Shown: positions 27,002 to 35,210, numbered from the stretch's first letter. The stretch is 54,959 nt of DNA from Peribacillus faecalis (GCF_014712675.1 NZ_JACXSI010000027.1:1-54959), one strand, 5' to 3'. The notes: generated by a model not told the origin, from the letters alone. Numbers and translations are program-made.

Positions 27002-28126
27002 ATGTTTCTTGCTTTAAAAGAATTAAAGCATGGCAAATTACGATTTTTAATGATAGGAACAATACTTGTGCTTATTTCTTGGCTGGTATTTATCCTATCA
27101 GGTTTAGGAAACGGATTATCGACACTAAGCGCTGCTTCCCTAAAAGGAATGGATACAGACTATGTCGTTTATGAGAAAGGGTCCAGTAACGCGCTCAGCA
27201 AATCTCTGCTTTCAGAAGATTTAACGACCCGCATTAAAGAGGAAAATTCCGATGTGAAAGCAGCCGCTCCAATTGGCGCTTCCATGGGTTCAGTAGTAAA
27301 AGACGGTGAAGATCTTGACGGCGACAAGGAAGATGTTGCTATCCTCGGCATTGAACCCGGAACATTCCTTGAACCGAAAGTAATTGAAGGAAGCTCGCTT
27401 TCTTCCGGTGAACCAATGAAAGTGATCGCCAACGATACATTAAAAGATGCGGGTTTCAAAATTGGTGACGTACTTCAGCTTGACGGATCCACTGAAGAAA
27501 TGGAGATTGCTGGTTTCGTAGAAGACCAAACATATAACCACGTAACATCTATTTATGTAACAATGGAAAAATGGCGCGACTACACATTCGCCGCTCCTGG
27601 ATCTGATAACGGTATCGAAAATCCAGTGAATGGTATCGCCCTTCAAGGTGAAAATATTGATGCAGAAAAATTAGACAGCCAAATCGACGGCATCCAAACA
27701 GCGACGAAAAAACAAGCAATTAACGGAATGCCAGGATACACAGCAGAAAATGGCACAATCACTATGATGCTAGTATTCCTGCTTGCTATCTCTGCTTTTG
27801 TCATTGCAGTATTCTTCTATGTACTGACATTACAGAAGTCCAACCAATTCGGTATTATGAAGGCAATCGGAGCAAGCAACGGATTCCTTGCTAAAGCAAT
27901 CGTATCACAAGTATTCACACTGTCTCTGATTAGCATTCTTATCGGTATTGCACTGTCATATGGCACTGCAGCAATTCTGCCAGAGGCGATGCCATTTAAT
28001 CTGGACACTGTCCTTGTCATCACATACGGCGTAGTACTATTAATTATTTCGGTACTAAGTTCATTATTATCTGTACGTAAAATCACAAAAATTGATCCGC
28101 TAACAGCAATTGGGAGGGTTGAATAA
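27002..28126 (+). CDS. FtsX/MacB-type ABC transporter permease
   Basis: A 374-residue type VII-fold permease: TM1 (about 15-40), a large extracytoplasmic MacB-PCD domain (about 45-245), then three helices (about 255-285, 300-325, 335-360). FtsX domain marks include QKSNQFGIMKAIGASNGFLAKAIV. I chose the ATG at 27002 (GGGG 8 nt upstream) rather than the GTG at 26993. Partner ATPase overlaps by one base. Such pairs act as mechanotransmission pumps or lipoprotein/peptide exporters; a membrane-fusion protein is not adjacent. Confidence 0.88.
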   Translation: MFLALKELKHGKLRFLMIGTILVLISWLVFILSGLGNGLSTLSAASLKGMDTDYVVYEKGSSNALSKSLLSEDLTTRIKEENSDVKAAAPIGASMGSVVKDGEDLDGDKEDVAILGIEPGTFLEPKVIEGSSLSSGEPMKVIANDTLKDAGFKIGDVLQLDGSTEEMEIAGFVEDQTYNHVTSIYVTMEKWRDYTFAAPGSDNGIENPVNGIALQGENIDAEKLDSQIDGIQTATKKQAINGMPGYTAENGTITMMLVFLLAISAFVIAVFFYVLTLQKSNQFGIMKAIGASNGFLAKAIVSQVFTLSLISILIGIALSYGTAAILPEAMPFNLDTVLVITYGVVLLIISVLSSLLSVRKITKIDPLTAIGRVE

Positions 28127-28821
28127 TGTCAGGTATCCAATTAAAGAACGTATCGAAGTTTTATAAAGAAGGCGACAGCACGATTACTGCTTTAAACAAC
28201 GTTTCTCTTACAGTTGAGCCTGGTGAATTCGTAGCTATTATCGGCCCTTCAGGATCTGGTAAAAGTACTTTCTTGACGATTGCCGGAGCTCTATTGCAGG
28301 CATCTGAAGGCGAATTGTTGATTAATGGCAAAAAGCTTGCCGGTTTATCAGCTAAACAGCTATCAAAAGTGCGCCTGAATGAAATCGGCTTTATTTTGCA
28401 GACTTCTAATCTTGTGCCGTACCTAACAGTGCTCGATCAACTGTTAGTGGTCAAAAGAATGTCCGGTTCTGTGACAGCGGCAGACAAGCAGTTTGCTAAA
28501 GAACTGTTAGAGGAGCTTGGTCTTGCATCGAAGTTGCACAAATTCCCGAATGAGCTATCAGGAGGAGAACGCCAGCGTACAGCCATCGCTCGAGCTTTCA
28601 TGAACAACCCGAACGTCATCCTTGCCGATGAACCGACAGCAAGTCTTGACTCTAACCGGGCATTCGAAGTTGTTCAGCTTATTTCAAAAGAAGTAAAATC
28701 ACGTAATAAAGCTGCCATCATGGTAACGCACGATGAGCGCATGCTCCAATATTGCGATCGAGTATTCCGTATGGAAGACGGTATACTGACGGAACAAAAA
28801 GAAGCCGTTACAGCTAAATAA
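28126..28821 (+). CDS. ABC transporter ATPase (MacB/LolD type)
   Basis: A 231-residue ATPase: Walker A GPSGSGKST (about 40-48), signature ELSGGERQR, Walker B VILADEPTASLD, switch His in MVTHDERM. The LolD/MacB-type sequence fits its FtsX-like partner, with which it shares the A of the stop/start junction (TAATG). Confidence 0.93.
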   Translation: MSGIQLKNVSKFYKEGDSTITALNNVSLTVEPGEFVAIIGPSGSGKSTFLTIAGALLQASEGELLINGKKLAGLSAKQLSKVRLNEIGFILQTSNLVPYLTVLDQLLVVKRMSGSVTAADKQFAKELLEELGLASKLHKFPNELSGGERQRTAIARAFMNNPNVILADEPTASLDSNRAFEVVQLISKEVKSRNKAAIMVTHDERMLQYCDRVFRMEDGILTEQKEAVTAK

Positions 28822-28829
28822 TAAAAAAA

Positions 28830-28860
28830 GAAGCTGTCCTTTAAAAGACAGCTTCTTTTT
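28830..28860. terminator. Terminator after the ABC exporter genes
   Basis: GAAGCTGTC pairs perfectly with GACAGCTTC across an 8-nt loop, with T and A runs on both sides, so it can act in both directions. Confidence 0.88.
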
Positions 28861-29061
28861 TTATCTTCTCGATAATCTCAATATTAAGTTTTGCAGACGG
28901 CGGCCGATGAAAAATACTCTTTTATTCGTTACAAATAAGTAACCATTAAATTCACGCTTGCTCGATTTATCAAATTTACAGCCGATGAACGTTAAGCCAT
29001 ATTCCCCGCTCTCAAATACCCGCTGCTCGACTGCTCGGAAAAACTGTGTTCTAAAGTAAAC
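28861..29061 (-). pseudogene. PH-domain-like protein, 3' fragment
   Basis: A 66-codon frame on the minus strand contains RTQFFRAVEQRVFESGEYG and then GYLFVTNKRVFFIGRRLQN, the beta-strand pattern typical of small bacterial PH (YokE-like) proteins. There is no usable start codon; the frame is closed upstream by a TAA at the sequence CTAAAGTAAACTT, which also occurs right at the guaD stop (9602). It therefore looks 5'-truncated. Confidence 0.5.
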
Positions 29062-29082
29062 TTATTTATAAGCATTGACGAA

Positions 29083-29110
29083 AAGAGGACCTTTATAAGA
29101 GGTCCCCTTT
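29083..29110 (-). terminator. Terminator of the SDR gene
   Basis: GGGGACC and GGTCCTC (minus strand) pair across a 9-nt loop and are followed by TTTTC, directly after the stop codon. Confidence 0.75.
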
Positions 29111-29830
29111 CTATTCTGCATAAATCATTTTCTTCGTCATGCCGCCATCAATCACCATATTTGTTCCGGTAATAAAGTCATTATTATCATCAGTCAAAAA
29201 CAGGCATGCTCTGGCAATATCCTCCGGTTTCCCGACCCTTTTCGAAAAATGCTGTTCATGATCGGCTTCCGTTAACAATGAATAGTCGCCTGTTTCAATC
29301 CAGCCCGGAGAAATCGCATTGACAGTGATATAATCATCCGCAAATGAAGCAGCCAATGCATGCGTTAATGCAACAATTCCTCCTTTTGAAGCTGCATAAA
29401 GCTCCGTATTCGGCTCGGACATGAAAGCGCGAGTTGAAGCGATATTGACAATAGAACCTCCCTTTTCGTTTATCCTCATCAGTTTTGCAGCTTCTCTCGA
29501 CAGCAAAAACATACTCCGCAAATTCGTGTTGAGCATATCATCCCATTCTTCTACAGTGACATCATAAGGAGACTTCCATAACGTTTTACCGGCGTTATTA
29601 ATTAAAATATCAATTCGTCCATATGTATCGACCGTTTGCTTCACCAAACTTTCAATCTCGTTTGGATTTCTAACATCTGTTTTAATAAAGTTTTCTTCCT
29701 GCAAATCTAATGGCGCTTTCAAATCAGCTATCACTACTTGATATCCTTTTTTCTCATATTCCTTTGCAACAGCCCGCCCAACTCCTTGAGCCGCTCCGGT
29801 TACAATAACAACCTTGTGTTTATTATCCAT
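29111..29830 (-). CDS. SDR-family oxidoreductase
   Basis: A 239-residue classical short-chain dehydrogenase/reductase: cofactor motif TGAAQGVGRAVA (11-22), NNAGKT (about 77-82), catalytic Ser (IVNIAST), Tyr and Lys in YAASKGG (about 140-146), and PGWIETG. The substrate is unknown. GGAGG is 7 nt before the ATG. It is divergent from a MerR-family regulator gene; the shared intergenic region holds two dyads, suggesting control by that regulator. Confidence 0.9.
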   Translation of the reverse strand: MDNKHKVVIVTGAAQGVGRAVAKEYEKKGYQVVIADLKAPLDLQEENFIKTDVRNPNEIESLVKQTVDTYGRIDILINNAGKTLWKSPYDVTVEEWDDMLNTNLRSMFLLSREAAKLMRINEKGGSIVNIASTRAFMSEPNTELYAASKGGIVALTHALAASFADDYITVNAISPGWIETGDYSLLTEADHEQHFSKRVGKPEDIARACLFLTDDNNDFITGTNMVIDGGMTKKMIYAE

Positions 29831-29892
29831 TACGTTTCCTCCATTCCTTTTCTCTTTTTCATTATACGATTGTTACGCAATTTATTTTCATA

Positions 29893-29913
29893 GTGTTCGA
29901 AACCTTCGAACAC
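29893..29913. promoter_or_regulatory. Perfect 9+3+9 inverted repeat between SDR and MerR genes
   Basis: GTGTTCGAA-ACC-TTCGAACAC, 62 bp upstream of the SDR start. Strong candidate operator for a dimeric regulator; the divergent MerR-family protein is the obvious candidate. Confidence 0.55.
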
Positions 29914-29970
29914 TTCTAACGTAATACTTGTATGGACATCTTTGTTCAAGTTATAATAATTGTAATTAAA

Positions 29971-29984
29971 CTATCACGTGACAG
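29971..29984. promoter_or_regulatory. Second dyad ahead of the MerR gene
   Basis: CTATCACGTGACAG is a 14-bp dyad with one mismatch, 9 bp upstream of the MerR start. It could be an autoregulatory site. Confidence 0.4.
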
Positions 29985-29993
29985 TTTGGAGGG

Positions 29994-30404
29994 GTGTACA
30001 CTAATGGGAACGAGAAATTAAGAATCGGGGAATTAGCTGCAATTACAAATGTTTCGAAGAGAACAATAGATTACTATACAAACTTAGGGTTACTGACAGC
30101 ACATCGTACACCTTCTAACTACAGATTTTATGAACGTGATGCGATCGAAAAAATAAAAATAATCAAAGAATTAAAAAATAAAAACCTGTCACTTGAAGAT
30201 ATAAAAAGTTTTTTCAAAAGGACGACAGATGATGAGCAAGATATAAGCAAATTGCACGACAAGTTAAAGGTCTTAGAAAAAGACGTTTCCGAAATATTGG
30301 AAATAATAGAAAAGAATAAACTTGATAAAAGTGAGATTATGAATAAACATGTTTCTCACGAAAGTGTAGCGCTACTGCAATCACTCCTTCTGCTGCTCCT
30401 ATAA
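29994..30404 (+). CDS. MerR-family transcriptional regulator
   Basis: 136 residues: winged HTH (about 8-75) with LRIGELAAITNVSKRTIDYYTNLGLL, a coiled-coil dimerisation helix (about 85-120) and a short tail without metal-binding cysteines. The only in-frame start is a GTG at 29994, which nearly touches the GGAGG (1-nt gap), so initiation is uncertain or weak. Divergent from the SDR gene. Confidence 0.8.
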   Translation: MYTNGNEKLRIGELAAITNVSKRTIDYYTNLGLLTAHRTPSNYRFYERDAIEKIKIIKELKNKNLSLEDIKSFFKRTTDDEQDISKLHDKLKVLEKDVSEILEIIEKNKLDKSEIMNKHVSHESVALLQSLLLLLL

Positions 30405-30425
30405 TTCAATCATTTACACATTACA

Positions 30426-30461
30426 GGAGGTGGACGCCTTACTTATGTAAGGCCGAAATTG
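30426..30461 (+). promoter_or_regulatory. SD separated from the TTG start by a hairpin
   Basis: GGAGG (30426-30430) is 28 nt from the TTG start (30459). In between, GCCTTAC-ttat-GTAAGGC (30436-30453) is a perfect 7-bp hairpin. If folded, the effective SD-to-start distance is 10 nt. A minimal ATG-TAA start-stop lies in the loop and 3' arm (30445-30450). Confidence 0.6.
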
Positions 30462-31781
30462 GACATATTTAATTTAGTCTTAGTAGTAGTATTAATTGCT
30501 TTAACAGGTTTCTTCGTCGCTACAGAATTTGCGATTGTAAAAGTCAGGCCAACCAGGATCAATCAATTACTTGAAGAAGGAAGACGTGGAGCGAAAGCGG
30601 CAAAGCACGTTACATCCCATCTGGATGAGTATCTGTCTGCCTGCCAGCTCGGTATTACCGTAACAGCTTTAGGATTAGGTTGGTTAGGTGAACCCACAAT
30701 TGAAAGAATACTCTTACCATTCCTTAACGGTACTGATTTGCCTTCAGGTGCTACGCATGCCATTTCATTTGTCGTTGCTTTAGTCGTTATGACATACTTG
30801 CATGTTGTATTTGGAGAGTTAGCTCCTAAAACTGTTGCTATTCAAAAAGCAGAGACAGTTACATTGTTATTTGCCGGACCGATTATGTGGTTTTACCGCA
30901 TTATGTATCCGTTCATTTGGTTATTGAATGGCTCAGCCCGATTGTTGCTTTCTTTATTCGGCTTAAAATCCGCTTCTGAGCACGAGGAAACTCACTCTGA
31001 AGAGGAATTGCGCATGATTATGTCTGATAGCTATAAGAGCGGGGAAATTAATAAAACTGAATTAACATATGTAAATAATATCTTTGAATTCGATAATCGT
31101 GTGGCCAAAGAGATTATGGTGCCTCGTACATCAATTCAAACAATTAATTTAGATGCTACATTAGAAGAGATTATGGATATTATCCATGAAGAAAAATATA
31201 CACGTTATCCGATTATTGATGGTGATAAAGATCATATTATCGGATTAATCAATATGAAAGATATTTTGAGCGCTCAGCGTAAGTTCCAACCTCATGATCA
31301 GCCTCTTTCTCACATTATGAAGCCAATTATCAGCATCATTGAAACGATTCCAATTAATGAGTTGCTTTTGAAAATGCAAAGGGAACGTACACATATGGCG
31401 ATTCTATTTGATGAATATGGCGGCACATCCGGTCTTGTGACAGTTGAAGATATACTGGAAGAGATCGTCGGAGAAATTCGCGATGAGTATGACGCTGACG
31501 AGATTCCTGAAATCCGTAAAGTGGCTGATAACCATTACTTGTTCAGCAGCAAAGTATTAGTTTCTGAGATAAATGATATTCTTGGAACGCATTTATCTGA
31601 CGAAGAAATCGACACAATCGGCGGATGGATTTTTACGCAAAACTATGAAGTCAAGGTTGGCGATTCTATTGAAGTAGAAGGCTACAACTTTATGATTAAA
31701 GAAATGGAAGGCCATCAAATTCTGTTCATAGAAGTAACCAAATCTGAAATACCCGCAGAAGTCATATTAGATCAGGCCTAA
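30459..31781 (+). CDS. CNNM/CorC-HlyC family membrane protein (hemolysin-like, CBS domains)
   Basis: 440 residues: CNNM transmembrane domain (about 1-190, with FFVATEFAIVKVRPTRI and QLGITVTALGLGWLGEP), two CBS domains (about 215-335; EIMVPRTSI and YTRYPIIDGDKDHIIG) and a C-terminal CorC_HlyC domain (about 350-430). B. subtilis has several paralogues (YhdP, YrkA, YqhB), linked to Mg or Mn efflux and tolerance. The TTG at 30459 is the first plausible start, with an unusual hairpin between it and the SD. A terminator follows. Confidence 0.88.
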   Translation: MDIFNLVLVVVLIALTGFFVATEFAIVKVRPTRINQLLEEGRRGAKAAKHVTSHLDEYLSACQLGITVTALGLGWLGEPTIERILLPFLNGTDLPSGATHAISFVVALVVMTYLHVVFGELAPKTVAIQKAETVTLLFAGPIMWFYRIMYPFIWLLNGSARLLLSLFGLKSASEHEETHSEEELRMIMSDSYKSGEINKTELTYVNNIFEFDNRVAKEIMVPRTSIQTINLDATLEEIMDIIHEEKYTRYPIIDGDKDHIIGLINMKDILSAQRKFQPHDQPLSHIMKPIISIIETIPINELLLKMQRERTHMAILFDEYGGTSGLVTVEDILEEIVGEIRDEYDADEIPEIRKVADNHYLFSSKVLVSEINDILGTHLSDEEIDTIGGWIFTQNYEVKVGDSIEVEGYNFMIKEMEGHQILFIEVTKSEIPAEVILDQA

Positions 31782-31803
31782 AAAGACAACTTAAGTGCAA
31801 CAT

Positions 31804-31838
31804 AAAAGGATGCTGACTTTAAAGTCGCATCCTTTTTG
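31804..31838. terminator. Bidirectional terminator between the CorC-family gene and hflX
   Basis: AAAAGGATGC pairs with GCATCCTTTT; an inner GACT/AGTC extends the stem. Serves both converging genes. Confidence 0.88.
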
Positions 31839-31845
31839 CATTAAT

Positions 31846-33117
31846 TTAATTCACAACATAATCACGGTACTTCTCATAATCTGCTTTTTTGCACTCCACA
31901 TGGAGCATAGTACCATTCTCTTCGTACTCTGTTTGCAGTACGTGCGCGTGGTTATTGAAGTATGAGATGATTTGCCCTTGATCAAATGGAATAAGCAGCT
32001 TACATTGTACATAATCTTTAAAGATTTTTTTGCGGATTAGTTCGGTAAGTTCCTTGATGCCGACTTTTTGTTTCGCTGATAAATATACCGCTTCTCCTTC
32101 AATGCTCGGAAACGGCACATCAGCTAAATCCGCTTTATTGTAGGCAATGATTGTCGGAATATCCTCTATTCCTATGCTTTTTAACGTTTCATTCGTTGTT
32201 TCAATTAATTGCTGATGATTAGGGTTTGAAAAATCAACAACATGAATGAGTAAATCCGCTTCAGCTGCTTCCTCCAGTGTTGAGCGGAATGCTTTTACTA
32301 AGTGATGCGGGAGCTTTTTGACAAAGCCGACTGTATCCGTCAATAAGAATGACTTTTGATCACTTTGCTGGATGCTTCTGATCGATGTTTCCAATGTGGC
32401 AAACAGCATATCCTTTTCAAATACTTGCTTTTCCTCCGACTGATTATGCACCTGCAGCATCGCATTCATGATTGTCGATTTGCCCGCGTTTGTATAGCCG
32501 ACTAGAGACACTACAGGGATTTCATTCTTCTTGCGCTGACGGCGCTGTACCTCGCGCTGAGCCACTATAGCAGCAAGCTCTCTACCAAGCACCACGATCT
32601 TCTCTTCAATCTTACGGCGATCAAGCTCTAGTTTCGTCTCCCCTGTTCCTTTATTGCTCAGGCCTGCTCCGCCTCCGCCACCTTGTCTGCTTAAAGAAGC
32701 TCTCAAACCGACAAGACGCGGAAGCATATATTGCATCTTCGCAATTTCAACCTGCAATTGAGCCTCCTTCGTCTTCGCTCTGCGGGCAAAAATGTCAAGA
32801 ATCAATATCGTACGATCAATCACCTTACAATCCAAGTCCGCCTCTAAGTTACGGATTTGTGAAGGAGACAGTTCATCATCGAATATAACGGTATCCGCTT
32901 CTGTCATTTCCTTTAATGTATTAACCTCTTCTATTTTTCCTTTTCCGATATAATGAGATCCGTTAATTCGTTCCAACTTTTGAGTGACCATGCCGACTAC
33001 TTCTACATCACAAGCAGCTGCTAGCTCTCCCAACTCCTCCATAGAGTAATCAAATTCATCATCGCGTGAACCTTTAATATGCACACCAACCAATATTGCC
33101 TTTTCCTTCTTTTCCAT
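31846..33117 (-). CDS. hflX: GTPase HflX (ribosome-associated, splitting factor)
   Basis: A 423-residue GTPase: an N-terminal HflX domain with the glycine-rich linker SRQGGGGGAGLSNKGTGETK (about 140-160), a coiled coil, then a TRAFAC G domain (G1 GYTNAGKST about 206-214, G3 DTVGF, G4 NKAD). HflX splits stalled or stressed 70S ribosomes, and the related HflXr confers macrolide/lincosamide resistance in Listeria. AAGGAGAG precedes the ATG. An approximately 290-nt leader with an upstream ORF and a terminator sits ahead of it. Confidence 0.95.
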   Translation of the reverse strand: MEKKEKAILVGVHIKGSRDDEFDYSMEELGELAAACDVEVVGMVTQKLERINGSHYIGKGKIEEVNTLKEMTEADTVIFDDELSPSQIRNLEADLDCKVIDRTILILDIFARRAKTKEAQLQVEIAKMQYMLPRLVGLRASLSRQGGGGGAGLSNKGTGETKLELDRRKIEEKIVVLGRELAAIVAQREVQRRQRKKNEIPVVSLVGYTNAGKSTIMNAMLQVHNQSEEKQVFEKDMLFATLETSIRSIQQSDQKSFLLTDTVGFVKKLPHHLVKAFRSTLEEAAEADLLIHVVDFSNPNHQQLIETTNETLKSIGIEDIPTIIAYNKADLADVPFPSIEGEAVYLSAKQKVGIKELTELIRKKIFKDYVQCKLLIPFDQGQIISYFNNHAHVLQTEYEENGTMLHVECKKADYEKYRDYVVN

Positions 33118-33143
33118 ATCGCGTCTCTCCTTATTTTAGCCAA

Positions 33144-33173
33144 AATAAAAACACAAGCTCACCTGCCTGTGTT
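33144..33173 (-). terminator. Attenuator terminator in the hflX leader
   Basis: On the minus strand AACACAGGC (complement of 33165-33173) pairs with GCTTGTGTT (33150-33158) with one G-U, loop AGGTGA, followed by TTTATTTT. It ends about 25 nt before the hflX start, directly ahead of its SD, so it must be bypassed for hflX to be expressed. Confidence 0.7.
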
Positions 33174-33296
33174 TTTTAATCAAATGGAATTGCAGACGAC
33201 AAAACAAACCGCACGTTATGCAGTTTTGCCACCTTCAAATTGTTGCTCCATTATAGAAAAGTAAGTTTTACGAAAAAAACACAGACTCGTTCCTTA

Positions 33297-33315
33297 CTCT
33301 GCAACACAGGCAGAG
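33297..33315 (-). promoter_or_regulatory. Antiterminator segment and its sequestering hairpin (hflX leader)
   Basis: Minus-strand CTGCCTGTGTT (complement of 33303-33313) is a perfect 11-nt complement of the terminator 5' arm AACACAGGCAG. It is itself held in a small hairpin CTCTGC-ctgtgtt-GCAGAG (33297-33315) that starts 15 nt after the upstream ORF stop, within reach of a stalled ribosome. Confidence 0.65.
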
Positions 33316-33329
33316 CCTTTGTATACTAT

Positions 33330-33377
33330 TCAATTAGTATTCATCAAAGTTTGGTTACGTAGTCTGATGTACTTCAT
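33330..33377 (-). CDS. 15-codon leader peptide upstream of hflX
   Basis: Encodes MKYIRLRNQTLMNTN and a stop. GGAGGG (complement of 33388-33393) lies 10 nt before the ATG, a very good SD for such a short frame. Its position, between the promoter and the antiterminator/terminator pair, is that of a regulatory leader peptide. The RLR segment could be where a drug-bound ribosome stalls (inference; macrolide arrest sites often involve R/K-x-R/K). Confidence 0.7.
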   Translation of the reverse strand: MKYIRLRNQTLMNTN

Positions 33378-33413
33378 TTTTCGAAAACCCTCCGCTCTTT
33401 ATAAGTTATTGCC

Positions 33414-33442
33414 ATCATAACATGCAAAAAAGGATTAAACAA
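33414..33442 (-). promoter_or_regulatory. Promoter of the hflX leader transcript
   Basis: TTGTTT (complement of 33437-33442) and TATGAT (complement of 33414-33419) with a 17-bp spacer. Predicted start about 30 nt before the leader ORF. Confidence 0.6.
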
Positions 33443-33555
33443 TCAATAGTCATATTTTTCTTTATATAAGTGATTGGTCTTCAAATAAATTATTTAAATA
33501 TTCACTTAATTAACTTAAAATATAGAGAGCATTTCTAGAAAGTGAGGATGTGACA

Positions 33556-34266
33556 TTGGAATATCAACTATTTCCTTTAGGCGATCAAGCAATTACCATT
33601 GAACTCGGCCATGAAATATCAGAAGAAATACATTATAAAGTACAAGCCATTGCTGCCTATTTTGAACATAATCAGCCAGATTGGCTAATCGACTATACCC
33701 CGGCCTTTACATCTTTCACTTTATTTTATGATGCCTTCTGCATATACAAACAAAACGAGGAAAATCAATTACCTTACCGATTCGTCTCTACTTTTCTGCA
33801 AAGACTTTTGCCTACTTTGCTTCACGTCACTACTTCAAAATCGCGGATTGTAGAAATTCCAGTTTGTTATGGAGGTGAACTTGGTCCTGATTTGAATTAT
33901 GTGGCTGAGTATAATCATCTGATGCCCGAGGAAGTCATCAACATTCATTCAGGCACCGATTACTTAGTTTATATGCTTGGATTCGCTCCCGGTTTTCCCT
34001 ATCTCGGCGGTATGCCCGAAAAGATCGCTGCTCCAAGAAAACAGGTCCCGCGACTAAGCGTTCCCGCACGCTCAGTCGGCATCGCCGGCAGACAAACAGG
34101 AGTTTATCCAATCGAAACGCCGGGAGGCTGGCAGATTATCGGACAAACACCGCTTGAACTATTTAAGCCAAACAGCAATCCTCCGACACTATTAAAATCT
34201 GGAGACCTCATACGATTTATTCCTATTGAATATGAACAATTTTCTAATTGGAGGACTTTTGCATGA
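33556..34266 (+). CDS. pxpB: 5-oxoprolinase subunit PxpB
   Basis: 236 residues, carboxyltransferase domain C/D of the KipI/AHS1 family. Diagnostic stretches are LGDQAITIELG (near the N-terminus) and the block YMLGFAPGFPYLGGMPEKI with PRLSVPARSVGIAGRQTGVYPIETPGGWQ (about 138-195). With PxpC and PxpA it hydrolyses 5-oxoproline (pyroglutamate) to glutamate using ATP. I favour the TTG at 33556, with GAGG 8 nt upstream, over the GTG at 33550, which is too close to the SD. First gene of pxpBCA. Confidence 0.92.
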   Translation: MEYQLFPLGDQAITIELGHEISEEIHYKVQAIAAYFEHNQPDWLIDYTPAFTSFTLFYDAFCIYKQNEENQLPYRFVSTFLQRLLPTLLHVTTSKSRIVEIPVCYGGELGPDLNYVAEYNHLMPEEVINIHSGTDYLVYMLGFAPGFPYLGGMPEKIAAPRKQVPRLSVPARSVGIAGRQTGVYPIETPGGWQIIGQTPLELFKPNSNPPTLLKSGDLIRFIPIEYEQFSNWRTFA

Positions 34267-35210
34267 TTACTGTCATTAAGCCCGGGATGCTCACAACTAT
34301 TCAAGACTTAGGCCGGTACGGTTTTCAAAGATATGGTGTGCTAGTGAATGGAGCAATGGATACCTTCTCGCACAGGCTTGCCAATTTACTGGTTGGCAAT
34401 CATGAAGCAACACCGACTCTGGAAGCCACGCTGATCGGTCCGCACCTGCGATTTGAATTAGACACAATGATTGCCATTGGCGGCGCCGACCTTTCCCCTG
34501 CCATTGACGGTCATCCGATTCAAATATGGAAGCCATATGCCATCAAACGCGGACAATATTTAACCTTTGGTGCTATCCAAAATGGATGTCGGTCCTATAT
34601 CGCTGTTGCAGGCGGGTTTCAAGTGCCTGCTGTAATGCAAAGCGCCTCTACCTATTTACGAGGCAAATATGGGGGGGTTAATGGGCGTCCGCTGCAAAAA
34701 GACGATCAACTTTTGATAAACGTTGCTGACCGGGAATTCAATAATATGAAATGGTCAATTGCAGATGAATTACTGCCTCGCTTTCACAGTAGCCCGACTA
34801 TTCATGTAGTTAGAGGACAACAATTCAATCTGTTCACTGCAGAAAGCCAGCACTGTTTTTTTACTAGCACATACGAAGTCACTCCTCAGTCCGACCGCAT
34901 GGGTTGCCGATTAAAAGGGCCTCTCTTAAAGCGATATACAGAAACTGAAATGCTTTCAGAAGCAGTTGCCTTTGGAACCATTCAAGTTTCGTCAGACGGC
35001 AGTCCAATTGTTTTGCTGGCTGATAGACAAACAACCGGAGGCTACCCGAAAATCGCACAAATTGCGTCTGCGGATTTTCCTAACGCGGCCCAAGTAAAAC
35101 CTGGCGACCGAGTTAATTTCAAAGAAATAAGTCACGAAGAAGCGCAAGAGAAGCTCTTAAAACTAGAAAGAAACATTCATTACGTTAAACAAGGGACCTT
35201 ATTGAAATAA
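34263..35210 (+). CDS. pxpC: 5-oxoprolinase subunit PxpC
   Basis: 315 residues, AHS2/KipA-type biotin-dependent carboxyltransferase fold without a biotin site. MITVIKPGMLTTIQDLGRYGFQ opens the protein and VNGAMDTFSHRLANLLVGN follows. GGAGG lies 8 nt upstream and the ATG overlaps the pxpB stop (ATGA). Pairs with PxpB in the 5-oxoprolinase complex. Confidence 0.92.
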   Translation: MITVIKPGMLTTIQDLGRYGFQRYGVLVNGAMDTFSHRLANLLVGNHEATPTLEATLIGPHLRFELDTMIAIGGADLSPAIDGHPIQIWKPYAIKRGQYLTFGAIQNGCRSYIAVAGGFQVPAVMQSASTYLRGKYGGVNGRPLQKDDQLLINVADREFNNMKWSIADELLPRFHSSPTIHVVRGQQFNLFTAESQHCFFTSTYEVTPQSDRMGCRLKGPLLKRYTETEMLSEAVAFGTIQVSSDGSPIVLLADRQTTGGYPKIAQIASADFPNAAQVKPGDRVNFKEISHEEAQEKLLKLERNIHYVKQGTLLK

